Origin: Rhizobium sp. CF080
GTDB taxonomy: Bacteria; Pseudomonadota; Alphaproteobacteria; Rhizobiales; Rhizobiaceae
Reading direction: 5' to 3'
Assembly (NCBI RefSeq): GCF_000282095.2
Contig: NZ_AKKC02000009.1
Location: 186,001 to 250,000, forward strand
Length of the DNA stretch: 64,000 nucleotides
The translations under genes were made by a program, and so were the position numbers. Each line of letters begins with the position of its first letter. Position 1 is the stretch's first letter. The notes below the pieces were generated by a model. That model did no database searches, was not told the origin of the DNA, and was given only the letters and a program-made list of their open reading frames with translations. Shown here piece after piece: positions 8,800-18,138 of this stretch.

Positions 8800-10734
8800 A
8801 TGACCGACTACAACGGCGCCGTTCCGGCGATCGCCAAGGCATTGGCGAAACGGGGCTATGTTACGCTGACCCCCGTCCAGAAATCCATGCTGGACCCGGC
8901 TCTCATCCTCTCCGATGCGCTGGTTTCGGCCCAGACCGGCTCGGGCAAGACCGTCGCCTTCGGGCTTGCGATCGCACCGACACTGCTCGGCGACGCGGAG
9001 AAGTTCGGCCCGGCGCGGCAGCCCCTGGCGCTCGTCATCGCCCCGACCCGCGAACTGGCGATGCAGGTCACCCGCGAGCTTGAATGGCTCTACGAGATGA
9101 CCGGTGCGGTCATCACCAGCTGCGTCGGCGGCATGGATATCCGCAGCGAACGGCGCGCGCTCGAACGCGGCGCCCATATCGTCGTCGGCACGCCCGGCCG
9201 TCTCTGCGACCATATCCGCCGCCACGCGCTCGACATGTCGGCCCTGAAGGTCGCCGTGCTCGACGAGGCGGACGAGATGCTCGATCTGGGTTTCCGCGAG
9301 GACCTGGAATTCATCCTGGAATCGGCCCCCGCCGAGCGCCGCACCCTGATGTTCTCGGCAACCGTTCCTGCCGCCATTGCCAAGCTCGCCAAGAGCTACC
9401 AGCGCGATGCGGTCCGCATCGCGACGTCTGCCGAGGAAAAGCAGCATGTCGATATCGAATATCGCGCGCTCACTGTGGCATCGGCCGACCGTGAGAATGC
9501 GATCATCAACGTGCTTCGTTATTACGAAGCCACCAATGCGATCGTGTTCTGCTCGACGCGTGCGGCCGTCAACCATCTGACGGCGCGGTTCAACAACCGC
9601 AATTTCGCGGTCGTGGCGCTCTCCGGCGAGTTGACGCAGAACGAGCGGACCCATGCGCTGCAGGCGATGCGCGACGGACGCGCCCGCGTCTGCATCGCGA
9701 CCGACGTCGCCGCCCGCGGCATCGATCTGCCGGGCCTCGACCTCGTCATCCATGCCGACCTGCCGAGCAACCCGGAAACGCTGCTCCACCGCAGCGGCCG
9801 CACCGGCCGCGCCGGGCGCAAGGGCATCAGCGCACTGATCGTGCCGGTCAATGCCCGCCGCAAGGCCGAGCGCCTGCTCGGCGGTGCCGGCATTTCCGCC
9901 ACCTGGGCCCGCCCGCCGTCTGCCGAAGACGTGACGCGTCGCGACGACGAGCGTCTGCTGGCCGATCCGATTTTCACCGAAAAGCCGCGCGAGGAGGAGC
10001 AGGACCTCATCGCGAAGCTGGTCGAGAGCCATGGCGCGGAAAAGCTGGCTTCCGCCTTCGTCAATCTCTACCGCACCAAATATTCGGCGCCTGAGGATCT
10101 GATCGAGGTCTCGGTGCAGCAGGATACCCGCAAGCCGCGCGAGCGGACCGGCGGTGAGGGCGATTTCCCGATGACGCCGCGCCCGTCGCGCGACGAATTC
10201 GGCCCGGCCGTGTGGTTCTCCCTGTCGGTCGGCCGCAAGCAGAATGCTGAGCCGCGCTGGCTGATCCCGATGCTCTGCCGCAACGGCAACGTCACCAAGC
10301 GCGAGATCGGCGCGATCAAGATGCAGCAGGACGAAACCTTCGTCGAGATCGCCGCCGATCACGCCGACGCCTTCATGCAGGCGGTCGGCAAGGACAAGGC
10401 GCTGGAACGGGGCATCCGCGTCACCCGGCTGGCGAGCGCGCCGGACCTCAGCCGTCCGGCACCGGCCAAGCCCTATGTCAAGAAGTCCTACGACGATCGC
10501 CCGAAAGAGCCTCGCGGCGACGACTGGTCGAAGGGCAAGCCGCGGAAGAATACGTCCAACGCGGCCGGTCCGGGCGGCCCCAAGGCAGCCGAGGCTCGCG
10601 ACGGAAAGCCCTTCAACAAGGACGCCAAGCCATTTCGCAAGGACGCCCAACCCTTCAAGAAGGACGACAAGCCTTTCAAGAAGAAGGACAAGCCGAAACT
10701 GGCCAACAGCAGCAATTTCGAGCGCCGGAAGTAG
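8800..10734 (+). CDS. DEAD-box ATP-dependent RNA helicase with DbpA-type RNA-binding domain
   Basis: 644 residues. The helicase core shows the Q motif, Walker A AQTGSGKT, PTRELAMQV, VGTPGRL, DEADEML, SAT, ARGIDLPG and HRSGRTGRAG. A DbpA-like RNA-binding domain follows (about residues 465-540). The tail of about 90 residues is Lys/Pro-rich, with repeated KPFKKD/KPFRKD units that should bind RNA nonspecifically. Proteins like this act in ribosome assembly and RNA turnover, often in the cold. It is monocistronic, with an intrinsic terminator 46 bp after the stop. Confidence 0.92.
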   Translation: MTDYNGAVPAIAKALAKRGYVTLTPVQKSMLDPALILSDALVSAQTGSGKTVAFGLAIAPTLLGDAEKFGPARQPLALVIAPTRELAMQVTRELEWLYEMTGAVITSCVGGMDIRSERRALERGAHIVVGTPGRLCDHIRRHALDMSALKVAVLDEADEMLDLGFREDLEFILESAPAERRTLMFSATVPAAIAKLAKSYQRDAVRIATSAEEKQHVDIEYRALTVASADRENAIINVLRYYEATNAIVFCSTRAAVNHLTARFNNRNFAVVALSGELTQNERTHALQAMRDGRARVCIATDVAARGIDLPGLDLVIHADLPSNPETLLHRSGRTGRAGRKGISALIVPVNARRKAERLLGGAGISATWARPPSAEDVTRRDDERLLADPIFTEKPREEEQDLIAKLVESHGAEKLASAFVNLYRTKYSAPEDLIEVSVQQDTRKPRERTGGEGDFPMTPRPSRDEFGPAVWFSLSVGRKQNAEPRWLIPMLCRNGNVTKREIGAIKMQQDETFVEIAADHADAFMQAVGKDKALERGIRVTRLASAPDLSRPAPAKPYVKKSYDDRPKEPRGDDWSKGKPRKNTSNAAGPGGPKAAEARDGKPFNKDAKPFRKDAQPFKKDDKPFKKKDKPKLANSSNFERRK

Positions 10735-10780
10735 GCCAGGCACAGCGTGCCAACCGGAATTGCGAGATTTCAGTGAGACC

Positions 10781-10812
10781 AGGGGCGGCCCGAAGCCGCC
10801 CCTTTGTCGTTT
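10781..10812 (+). terminator. Intrinsic terminator after the helicase gene
   Basis: Nine-bp perfect stem AGGGGCGGC/GCCGCCCCT (10781-10789 with 10795-10803), followed by TTGTCGTTT. It lies just before the convergent dienelactone hydrolase stop and may serve both directions. Confidence 0.7.
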
Positions 10813-11543
10813 CAGAGGGTCTCTTCAAACAGGGTGAGCAGGCGCTTGAAGTGGCGCTCGGAACCGTCCTTGTTGTAGACGCTGTGGTCCGGCACCGCCC
10901 AGCCATGCGCCATGCCGACATAGTTTTCGACCGCATGATCGACGCCGGCGACGCGAAAAGCTTCGGCGAAGCGGGCTGACTGTTCCGGGGGAAAGCTGTT
11001 GTCCACGCCGGCGACGCCTACATAGACGCGTGCCTTGATCCTGTCCGCCAGCCTGTGCGGGCTGTCCTGCGCCTCGCTTGCGAGATTGCCGCCGTGGAAA
11101 CTCGCCGCCGCCTTGATGCGTTCCGGATAGTGGGCCGCGGCGGTGATCGCGCGGGCGCCGCCCATGCAGTAACCGACCGTTCCGATCGCGCCGGTAACGC
11201 CTTCGGCCTCCAGCGCTTCGATGAAGGCGGCGCCGTCCTGCGCCGTCAGTGCCTGGGTGGCTGTCTGCATCATGGCCCTGATCCGGGTTTTGGTACTTTC
11301 CTCGCTGAAGGCGGTCCGGGCGATGAACGGGCCATATTCGCCGGAGCGGTAGTAGAGGTCGGGAACGAGCACGGTGTAACCGGCATCGGCGATGCGCTGG
11401 CCCATCCAGTAGAGGGCCTCGCGGGGTCCGAAGGCATCCATGTAGAGGATGACGCCCTTGGTCGTCGCCGCGCCGTCTTCCGGCTTGATGACGGCAGCCT
11501 TGGCGGTGCCGTCCTGGGTCTTGATTGCAATCTCGTGCTTCAT
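10812..11543 (-). CDS. Dienelactone hydrolase family protein
   Basis: 243 residues with an alpha/beta-hydrolase fold. The nucleophile elbow is GYCMGGARA (Cys nucleophile, as in dienelactone hydrolases), with Asp (VAGVDNSFPPEQ) and His (GMAHGWAVPD) completing the triad. It probably hydrolyses a lactone or small ester in the cytoplasm; the substrate is unknown. The ATG at 11543 is chosen because GAGAGGAT lies at the right distance. The frame is open upstream, but without start support. Confidence 0.88.
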   Translation of the reverse strand: MKHEIAIKTQDGTAKAAVIKPEDGAATTKGVILYMDAFGPREALYWMGQRIADAGYTVLVPDLYYRSGEYGPFIARTAFSEESTKTRIRAMMQTATQALTAQDGAAFIEALEAEGVTGAIGTVGYCMGGARAITAAAHYPERIKAAASFHGGNLASEAQDSPHRLADRIKARVYVGVAGVDNSFPPEQSARFAEAFRVAGVDHAVENYVGMAHGWAVPDHSVYNKDGSERHFKRLLTLFEETL

Positions 11544-11747
11544 GAAAAATATCCTCTCGCGCTTTTCAATCCGGATGCCGGCAAACTCATGTCGGGCGTT
11601 GCCCCCGCTTCTCAATAATCAATTCCATGACCTCGACCAATGACAGAATTGTGAGGCCGGCCTTCGCGATTGCGGCTGGACCGACCTTTCGCATTGCCGC
11701 ATGTTTTCGCCCGGGAATGAGCATGAACGCAGTTCTTTGGGATCAGC

Positions 11748-12593
11748 ATGATGCTACGGGCTCTCGCACTCGGCCTTTCCGGCCTCCTTCTCTCCGCCTT
11801 GGCCGCGTTCGCTCAGGATGGCCTGCCCGTCAGTCAGTGCCAGGCGATCGCCCAGAAGCTGCCCAGCGTCACCTTTGCGAGCTTCAATCCCGCGGGCCTG
11901 CAGTTCGCCCAGGCGAAGAAGAGCCTTGCGCTGGCCGAGAGGGAAGAGGTGAAGATCACCTTTGTCGGGCATTCCACCTATTTCATCGAGACGCCCGGCG
12001 GGATCGGTATCGCCACCGACTATAGCGGCGCCTACCGGCCGTCGCGCCTGCCCGACGTCGCGACCATGAACAAGGCGCATTCCACCCATTTTACACTCAG
12101 CCCCGATTCCGGGATCAAGCATGTCCTGCATGGCTGGGGTGCGGTGCCGGGCGAAAAGATCCAGCACAAGCTGATGGTGGGGGACGTCTATATCCGCAAC
12201 GTCATGTCGGATATCCGCAACTGGGGCGGCGGCATCGAGGAGAACGGCAATTCGATCTTCATCTTCGAGGTGGCGGGCCTGTGCATCGGCCATCTCGGCC
12301 ATCTGCATTTCGAGTTGAACGAGGCCCAGTATACCGAGATCGGCCGCCTCGACATCCTGATGGTGCCGGTCGACGGCGGGTTGACGATGGGGGCGGACAG
12401 CATGAGCCGGGTGGTGCAGCGGCTGCGTTCGTCGCTCATCCTGCCGATGCATCGCTGGGGTCCGCCGCTCGACAATTTCATCGCCATGTTCGATGCCAAG
12501 TTCGACATCGCCTATGCGAAGGACCCGACGATCCGGGTATCGATGCGCAGCCTGCCGAAAAAGCCGACGATATTGGTGCCGCAGGGGCTCTAG
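11748..12593 (+). CDS. Exported MBL-fold metal-dependent hydrolase (UlaG-like)
   Basis: 281 residues. A clear signal peptide (residues 1-22, cleavage near AFAQ) sends it to the periplasm. The body resembles the UlaG-type metallo-beta-lactamase fold: GHSTYFIET, then TDYSG, an AHSTHF block in the position of HxxHxD, GHLGH, and MHRWG near the end. The metal ligands are therefore present, although the first motif is atypical. The substrate is unknown. Two adjacent ATG codons exist (11748 and 11751) and cannot be separated. It appears to be a single-gene unit. Confidence 0.82.
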   Translation: MMLRALALGLSGLLLSALAAFAQDGLPVSQCQAIAQKLPSVTFASFNPAGLQFAQAKKSLALAEREEVKITFVGHSTYFIETPGGIGIATDYSGAYRPSRLPDVATMNKAHSTHFTLSPDSGIKHVLHGWGAVPGEKIQHKLMVGDVYIRNVMSDIRNWGGGIEENGNSIFIFEVAGLCIGHLGHLHFELNEAQYTEIGRLDILMVPVDGGLTMGADSMSRVVQRLRSSLILPMHRWGPPLDNFIAMFDAKFDIAYAKDPTIRVSMRSLPKKPTILVPQGL

Positions 12594-12732
12594 TTCGCCA
12601 CAGCCGATAGCTCACGCGACACATCAAATTTATGTAACAGCGGGCGTTGAATACGAGGAGTTGCTACGTGCTGGCAACCATACGTTAAGTCGTTGACTTT
12701 AAATAGCAAGTGTTCAGCTTTAGGGGGTTTTG

Positions 12733-12948
12733 ATGGACAAATTTGTTGCCCTACTTGATGCTTACTCCGTATTTTGCGCGCTTATGATCGCTCCTCGCAG
12801 CCTCGTACAATTACGGGGTGGCAAGAACGTCTACGAACTTAAGAAGGATGCTGAGGCCAGGAGTTACAATACCTTTTGGGCTTTTGGGTACTACGGTGCG
12901 TTCGCCACCGCCGCGCTGTCTTTGATAATGAAGACATTCGTGATGTGA
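12733..12948 (+). CDS. Small hypothetical membrane protein
   Basis: 71 residues, ATG preceded by AGGGGG. Two hydrophobic stretches (about residues 4-18 and 46-66) are separated by a charged loop (GGKNVYELKKDAEARS), suggesting a small inner-membrane protein. I do not recognise the family. The surrounding bases (12600-13080) are clearly more AT-rich than the neighbours, which fits a horizontally acquired or decaying segment. The bases from 12949 to 13081 hold nothing I can assign. Confidence 0.45.
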   Translation: MDKFVALLDAYSVFCALMIAPRSLVQLRGGKNVYELKKDAEARSYNTFWAFGYYGAFATAALSLIMKTFVM

Positions 12949-13081
12949 TGCTTTCTGGGGGCGGGGACAGTCCGCGAATTGGTGGCAACCAAATTACCGC
13001 TCACTATCCCCGCAATCCTTGGAGTAGTACTACTGCAAGCGCTTCAACTAGACTATGGCTCGTGGGCTATTAATCCAGACT

Positions 13082-13594
13082 CTAGTGGAACTGCGGGAAG
13101 GCGAGGTGCTGCTTGACGCCGACATCCGGCATCTTCTCGTCATGCAGGTTGGCCTTGGCGATCTCCCAGCCGAATTTCAGGGTGCTGTCGGTGGAGGCCC
13201 AGATTTCCGCGTCGTTGACCCGGAAGGCGAGCAGGGTCAGGAGCGGGTCTTCCTTGCCGTGCTCGAACCAGGCCGATGTCACAGCGCTCCAATATTCGTC
13301 GATCTTGGCGCGATCGTTGCGGACTTCCAGCGTGCCGGACAGGCAGGCGTGGTAGTCGTGGCTCTTGCCGATCACGACGAAGTGCGCCCGGCTGCCGGCC
13401 TGGATGGCGCGCACCAGATCCGTGTCGGACTTGGTGAAGAACCAGATGGTGTTCGACTTCGGATCGGCATTCGGCGCCATCGGCTGGAAATGCATGTGCG
13501 AACCCTCGATACCCAGCATGCCGGCATGGATATTGTTGATCTCGTCCCAGAGTTGACGTTCGGGCGCTTCGCGGGCTTCGGTCAGGCTTGCCAT
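13082..13594 (-). CDS. Pyridoxamine 5'-phosphate oxidase-fold (general stress) FMN-binding protein
   Basis: 170 residues, split-barrel flavin-binding fold as in the general stress protein 26 group: WFFTKSDTDLVRAI and HFVVIGKSHDYHACLSGTLEV. It probably binds FMN or another flavin in the cytoplasm; the catalytic role is unknown. The start ATG at 13594 has an upstream AAAGGAGA. The gene is divergent from yebC across about 180 bp, and both promoters must lie in that gap. Confidence 0.85.
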   Translation of the reverse strand: MASLTEAREAPERQLWDEINNIHAGMLGIEGSHMHFQPMAPNADPKSNTIWFFTKSDTDLVRAIQAGSRAHFVVIGKSHDYHACLSGTLEVRNDRAKIDEYWSAVTSAWFEHGKEDPLLTLLAFRVNDAEIWASTDSTLKFGWEIAKANLHDEKMPDVGVKQHLAFPQFH

Positions 13595-13777
13595 GGATTA
13601 TCTCCTTTGTTGTTTGTCTCGGTGAACAAACGGCAAGGCTTTGGCTTTGTTCCGGGCCTTGCTTCGGCGAGGCGGTATCGGGAAAAGGCTCGACTTAGCC
13701 AGGAAATGCCCTTGAACGGCTTCGGCTTCGAAATTATAAGGCGCCATTCCAGAACAAGTTAAAGTGTCAGGGGTGCC

Positions 13778-14524
13778 ATGGCTGGCCATTCACAGTTCAA
13801 AAACATCATGCACCGCAAGGGCAAGCAGGATTCGATCCGGTCGAAGATGTTTTCCAAGCTTGCGCGCGAAATCACCGTCGCCGCCAAGACGGGTCTGCCT
13901 GATCCGACCATGAACGCGGCGCTGCGCCTGGCGATCCAGAACGCCAAGGCGCAGTCCATGCCCAAGGACAATATCGACCGGGCGATCAAGAAGGCCTCCG
14001 GCTCGGATGCGGAAAACTACGATTCCGTCCGTTACGAGGGTTACGGCCCGGGCGGCACCGCCGTCATCGTCGAGGCGCTCACCGACAACCGCAACCGCAC
14101 CGCCTCCAACGTCCGCTCGATCTTTACCAAGGCGGGCGGCGTGCTCGGTGAAACCGGCTCGGTTTCCTTCTCCTTCGACCATGTGGGCGAAATCACCTAC
14201 AAGGCGAGCGTCGGCGATGCGGACAAGGTGATGGAAGCGGCGATCGAGGCCGGTGCCGACGACGTGACCACCGACGAGGACGGCCACACGATCATCTGCG
14301 CTTTCGAAAGCCTCGGCGAAGTGTCGAAGGCGCTCGAAGCGACGCTCGGCCAGGCCGAGACGGTCAAGGTGATCTGGCGGCCGCAGAACACGATCGAAGT
14401 GGATGAGGAGAAGGCGCAGTCGCTGCTGAAGCTCATCGACAACCTGGAAGACGACGACGACGTGCAGAGCGTCTATTCGAACTTCGAGGTTTCCGAAGAG
14501 GTCATGGCCAAGCTTTCGGCCTGA
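13778..14524 (+). CDS. yebC: YebC/PmpR family regulator / translation factor
   Basis: 248 residues, standard length, with the near-invariant start [15 protein letters not shown] and the blocks [17 protein letters not shown] and [19 protein letters not shown]. The family is annotated as a transcriptional regulator; recent work links members to relief of ribosome stalling at prolines. In many proteobacteria yebC sits directly upstream of ruvC. Here it is 2.8 kb upstream with two minus-strand genes in between, so that cluster is broken. Confidence 0.95.
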   Translation: MAGHSQFKNIMHRKGKQDSIRSKMFSKLAREITVAAKTGLPDPTMNAALRLAIQNAKAQSMPKDNIDRAIKKASGSDAENYDSVRYEGYGPGGTAVIVEALTDNRNRTASNVRSIFTKAGGVLGETGSVSFSFDHVGEITYKASVGDADKVMEAAIEAGADDVTTDEDGHTIICAFESLGEVSKALEATLGQAETVKVIWRPQNTIEVDEEKAQSLLKLIDNLEDDDDVQSVYSNFEVSEEVMAKLSA

Positions 14525-14550
14525 TCCGTTCTCGACTGAACAGTTTTGAA

Positions 14551-14582
14551 GACGGGCTGGCATGACCAGCCCGTCCTTGTTT
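14551..14582. terminator. Terminator between yebC and the LLM oxidoreductase gene
   Basis: Ten-bp perfect stem GACGGGCTGG/CCAGCCCGTC (14551-14560 and 14566-14575) followed by CTTGTTTT. It lies between convergent genes and can serve yebC; the opposite direction lacks a good T-run. Confidence 0.75.
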
Positions 14583-15583
14583 TATGCCTGGACTTTTTCC
14601 ATCATCGGGAGCGTCGCGAACAGTTCGACGGACCGCAGCCGGGCCTCGACATCGTGGATCGGCATCGAGATGATCAGTTCGTCAGCGCCGGTTTCTCCCA
14701 GGAAATCCCTGAGCTTTGCCTCGACGGTCGCAACGGAGCCGACCGCGGCGTAACGCAGCGTGTGCTCGACATTCATCTTTTCCATCGGCGTCCAGAAACC
14801 TTCCATACTGTCGATCGGCTTGGGGAAGCGGGTGCGGACGTTCTTGCGCAGGTTGACGAACTGCTGCTGCGACGAGGTGAAATGGCGCTGCGCTTCGGCA
14901 TCGGTCTCCGACGCGACGCCCATGACGCCGACCATCATATAGGGCTTGTCGAGTTCGAGCGACGGCTGGAAACGGTCGCGGTAGATCGAGATCGCTTCCA
15001 TCAGCATGTCGGGTGCGAAATGCGAGGCAAACGCATAGGGCAGGCCAAGCGCTGCGGCAAGGTGGGCGCTGTAGACGCTCGATCCGAGCAGCCAGATCGG
15101 CACATGCGAATCCATGCCTGGGGTGGCGAGCAGCCCCTGATCCTTTTCGGGCGTGCCGAGCAGGCGCTGCAGCTCGAGAATGTCGTGCGGAAAACTCTCG
15201 GCGCCGGCCTCGAGATTGCGGCGCAGCGCGCTTGCGGTGCGCATGTCGGTTCCCGGCGCCCGGCCGAGGCCGAGGTCGACGCGGCCCGGCAGCAGCGCTT
15301 CCAGCGTGCCGAACTGTTCGGCGATGACGAGCGGCGAATGGTTGGGGAGCATGATGCCGCCGGAGCCGACGCGGATGGTCTTGGTCGCGGCACCGACATG
15401 GCCGATCACCAGCGCCGTTGCGGCGCTCGCAATGCCCGGCATGCCGTGGTGCTCGGCGAGCCAGACGCGTTTGTAACCCTGCTCCTCTGCCTTGATCGCC
15501 AGGCGGCGGGACTGGTCGAGCGCGTCGCTCACGGAATATCCTTCACCGACGGGTGAAAGATCGAGAATGGAAAAAGGGATCAT
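14582..15583 (-). CDS. LLM-class flavin-dependent oxidoreductase
   Basis: 333 residues, luciferase-like TIM-barrel monooxygenase family. Characteristic blocks are [27 protein letters not shown] and [13 protein letters not shown]. It uses FMNH2; the substrate is unknown. An in-frame GTG lies two codons upstream at 15589, but the CCAGGAC Shine-Dalgarno is better spaced for the ATG at 15583. It appears monocistronic. Confidence 0.88.
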   Translation of the reverse strand: MIPFSILDLSPVGEGYSVSDALDQSRRLAIKAEEQGYKRVWLAEHHGMPGIASAATALVIGHVGAATKTIRVGSGGIMLPNHSPLVIAEQFGTLEALLPGRVDLGLGRAPGTDMRTASALRRNLEAGAESFPHDILELQRLLGTPEKDQGLLATPGMDSHVPIWLLGSSVYSAHLAAALGLPYAFASHFAPDMLMEAISIYRDRFQPSLELDKPYMMVGVMGVASETDAEAQRHFTSSQQQFVNLRKNVRTRFPKPIDSMEGFWTPMEKMNVEHTLRYAAVGSVATVEAKLRDFLGETGADELIISMPIHDVEARLRSVELFATLPMMEKVQA

Positions 15584-15714
15584 CGGCACGTCCTGGAGGC
15601 GGAATAACTGACAGAGTGTTCCACTTATCTAGGCAGCCTTGTCCAGAAATACGACCCCACAGCCGGCGGAAAAACGACCGTCCCGCAGGACCATGGGAGA
15701 CGGCTTCTCCGACG

Positions 15715-17127
15715 TCACGATTTGACGAGCCGGAGGTGCGAACCGGGTTTCACGGGTTTGCGGCTTTCCGGCACCGCCACGCCTCCCGGGCTCAGGATCG
15801 TGACCGGGGTGAAGCGTGCGGCATGATGGGCCATCGCGCCGATTTCGCGGCTCATGCGGCCGACCTTCGTCGTCAGCGCATCCAGGGCTCCGACCTGATC
15901 GCGGCTTGCCTTGGCAAGCGTCGTCATCGTGGTCCTGACGGCTGCAACCGCCTCGATTTCCTTCACGGAGTGTGCCGCGATCGCCTCCACATGGCCCTGC
16001 AAGGCATCCGCATAGACCGTCATCGCATCCAGCTCTCCGCCCGCCTTGGCGACCGACCTGCCACCGACTTCGGCCGCTTCCGCCGACCTGCGGGACAATC
16101 CGGAGATCTCCTTCGCCGCCTCGGCGGCCCGCTCGGCAAGCCCGCGGATTTCCTTGGCCACCGTCTTGAAATCTCTCTCGGTCTCCCCCGAACGGGCCGC
16201 TTCTATACCGGCGTTGAGGGCGAGCATGTTGGCCTGGAAAGCGATGTCCTGGATCGTCGCGGTGGCGGGCTCGATCTTCAGCGATGCCTTGCGGACGGCC
16301 TCCATCGCCACTGTTGCGGCCTGCATCATCTGCTTCGATGGACGCATGTCGAGCCGGGCATTGTGGGCGATGTCGGCAGTGTGTTGTGCCTGCATCTTTC
16401 GCACCTTGAGCGTTTCGGCGAGCGCCCCGACGTCGGCGGCGGTCTTGGCGAGGGCTGCCGTCAGGCGGCCGCCGGCCTCGGCGGTTTCCGCCATGCCGTC
16501 GCGGGTTGCGGCGCAGGTCGTGTAAAGGCCATGCGCGCCGTTGCCGATCACTCCGAGTACGTCTTCAAGGGTCGTCAGGGCATGGTTGAAATCGGCGCGC
16601 AGGCCCTCGTATTCTTCGGGAAACGGCATCTCGAGCCGGACGGTGAGATCGCCGACCGCAAGCCGCCGCAGGCCGCCGTTGAGCGCTTCGACCACGGTCG
16701 TCAGATCGCGTGCCTCATCTCGGGCAGCCTCGATGTCGCGCGCGTGGACTTTCTCCGCGACCGCCTCCCGCCGTTCGCGTTCCTCTTCGTCTTCGATCAG
16801 GCGGGTGAGATGATCGCGGCAAAGCCGCTCCAGCGACCGGGAGATCGAGCCGATTTCGTCGGTGCGCGCCAGGTGTTCGGGTGGCACCGCCGTATGGCCG
16901 GCGGCGATCTCCGAAGCGGTTCCGGCGACCTTTCGCAACGGATTGATGAGCGCGGCGGCCAGAGCGACGGTGACGAGGGACAGGGTGATCAACGACACCG
17001 TGATGCCCAGCATCTCGAAAGACGTCAGCTCATCGGCGACATAAAAGAGGAGCCCCGCGAGAATCCCATTCTGCGCCAGCACAAGCCCGATCACCTTGAC
17101 GGATAGGGAATGATGTCTGCCTATCAT
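15715..17127 (-). CDS. Methyl-accepting chemotaxis protein lacking a periplasmic sensor domain
   Basis: 470 residues. Two hydrophobic segments (about residues 8-30 and 38-62) are separated by only a few residues, so there is no periplasmic ligand domain. HAMP-like helices and a second HAMP (about 145-200) precede an MCP signalling hairpin around residue 310, with the tip IAFQANMLALNAGIEAARSG. The hairpin diverges from consensus just after the tip (GETERDFKTVAKEI). No CheR pentapeptide is present at the C-terminus (LRLVKS). It may sense redox, membrane or cytoplasmic cues, or act as a signalling adaptor. ATG 17127 has AGGAGGCAGCC upstream. Confidence 0.85.
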   Translation of the reverse strand: MIGRHHSLSVKVIGLVLAQNGILAGLLFYVADELTSFEMLGITVSLITLSLVTVALAAALINPLRKVAGTASEIAAGHTAVPPEHLARTDEIGSISRSLERLCRDHLTRLIEDEEERERREAVAEKVHARDIEAARDEARDLTTVVEALNGGLRRLAVGDLTVRLEMPFPEEYEGLRADFNHALTTLEDVLGVIGNGAHGLYTTCAATRDGMAETAEAGGRLTAALAKTAADVGALAETLKVRKMQAQHTADIAHNARLDMRPSKQMMQAATVAMEAVRKASLKIEPATATIQDIAFQANMLALNAGIEAARSGETERDFKTVAKEIRGLAERAAEAAKEISGLSRRSAEAAEVGGRSVAKAGGELDAMTVYADALQGHVEAIAAHSVKEIEAVAAVRTTMTTLAKASRDQVGALDALTTKVGRMSREIGAMAHHAARFTPVTILSPGGVAVPESRKPVKPGSHLRLVKS

Positions 17128-17261
17128 GGCTGCCTCCTCACATTGCGTTCAAGCCGCGGAATTGCAACGCGCGGGGCGTGCAGCCGTTGCCGCCGGCAGG
17201 CTCAAAACGGGAAAACCTTCCCGACATGGTTACTCAAAGGTAAACGGCGGCCCCAAACCTC

Positions 17262-17276
17262 GTTTTCGGTTTGTTC
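17262..17276 (+). promoter_or_regulatory. Putative LexA (SOS) box upstream of ruvC
   Basis: GTTT-N7-GTTC, one mismatch from the alphaproteobacterial LexA consensus GTTC-N7-GTTC, 39 bp before the ruvC start. ruvCAB is a known LexA target in several alphaproteobacteria. One site with a mismatch is only moderate evidence. Confidence 0.5.
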
Positions 17277-17314
17277 ACATTCTCATGGCACTGGATAGGG
17301 CTTCAGGATAGGGT

Positions 17315-17830
17315 ATGGGCATGACAGGCACGATTCGCATCATCGGCATCGACCCGGGGCTTCGGCGCACCGGCTGGGGCATCATCGAGACGCTCGGCAA
17401 CAGCCTGAAATTCGTTGCTTCCGGCACGGTGACCTCGGATGGCGACATGGATCTCGCCTCCCGCCTCTGTCAGCTGCACGACGGGCTTGCGGAAGTGGTG
17501 CATGCCTACCAGCCGGACGAGGCAGCCGTCGAACAGACCTTCGTGAACAAGGACGCCGTCGCGACGCTGAAGCTCGGCCAGGCGAGGGGCGTCGTCATGC
17601 TGGTGCCGGCAAGGGCCGGGCTACCGGTTGCCGAATATGCGCCGAACGCGGTCAAGAAATCGGTGATCGGAGTCGGCCACGGCGAAAAGCAGCAGATCCA
17701 CATGATGCTGAAGATCCTGATGCCCAAGGCGGAGTTCAAGGGCAATGACGCGGCCGACGCGCTGGCGATCGCCATATGCCACGCCCATAACCGCGGCGGC
17801 CAGCGCATGCGCGCGGCCCTCGCCGGCTAG
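17315..17830 (+). CDS. ruvC: Holliday junction resolvase RuvC
   Basis: 171-residue endonuclease that cuts Holliday junctions with RuvAB. Catalytic acids are visible: D13 in [13 protein letters not shown]73 in AAVEQTF, and the C-terminal [16 protein letters not shown] block. The start ATG at 17315 or the one at 17321 are both possible. It heads the ruvC-ruvA-ruvB unit, but a complete vapBC pair separates it from ruvA. A near-consensus SOS box precedes it. Confidence 0.96.
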   Translation: MGMTGTIRIIGIDPGLRRTGWGIIETLGNSLKFVASGTVTSDGDMDLASRLCQLHDGLAEVVHAYQPDEAAVEQTFVNKDAVATLKLGQARGVVMLVPARAGLPVAEYAPNAVKKSVIGVGHGEKQQIHMMLKILMPKAEFKGNDAADALAIAICHAHNRGGQRMRAALAG

Positions 17831-17885
17831 TTTGTTCTTGACTTGTTCCGGGTGGGCCGATAAGTAATACTTCAGAGGTATTACC

Positions 17886-18134
17886 ATGCGTGTCACGGAA
17901 AAAGGCCAGGTTACGATCCCCAAAAATGTCCGTTCCAATCTGGGGATTGAACCGGGCAGCGAGGTGGAATTTGTTCTTCGCGAGGGTGAGGCCGTGCTTC
18001 GCCGTGTTGAGCCGTCTCGCGAGGAGGTGGAACGCAATGTTCGCGCGCTCGTGGATCACCTCAGGCGGCATCAGGGGTCCATGTCTCTCGGCGATATGAG
18101 CGGCGAGGAATTTTATCGTCTTCTGAGGGACTGA
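17886..18134 (+). CDS. vapB: AbrB-type antitoxin (VapB)
   Basis: 82 residues. The N-terminal half is a swapped-hairpin AbrB/SpoVT DNA-binding domain (RVTEKGQVTIPKNVRSNLGI). The C-terminal half is charged and helical (SREEVERNVRALVDHLRRH), as expected for toxin neutralisation. It starts 55 bp after ruvC and 4 bp before a PIN toxin. Antitoxins of this kind normally autoregulate their promoter together with the toxin; the AT-richer gap 17831-17885 (AAGTAATACTTCAGAGGTATTACC, read in two halves, forms an inverted repeat) is a plausible operator. Confidence 0.88.
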   Translation: MRVTEKGQVTIPKNVRSNLGIEPGSEVEFVLREGEAVLRRVEPSREEVERNVRALVDHLRRHQGSMSLGDMSGEEFYRLLRD

Positions 18135-18138
18135 TTTT

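Noticed and set aside
7999-10743. 914-codon minus-strand ORF covering the helicase gene
   Set aside because: Only its last 199 codons (7999-8598) are a real gene. The rest is antisense to the DEAD-box helicase and low-complexity, a GC-rich shadow.
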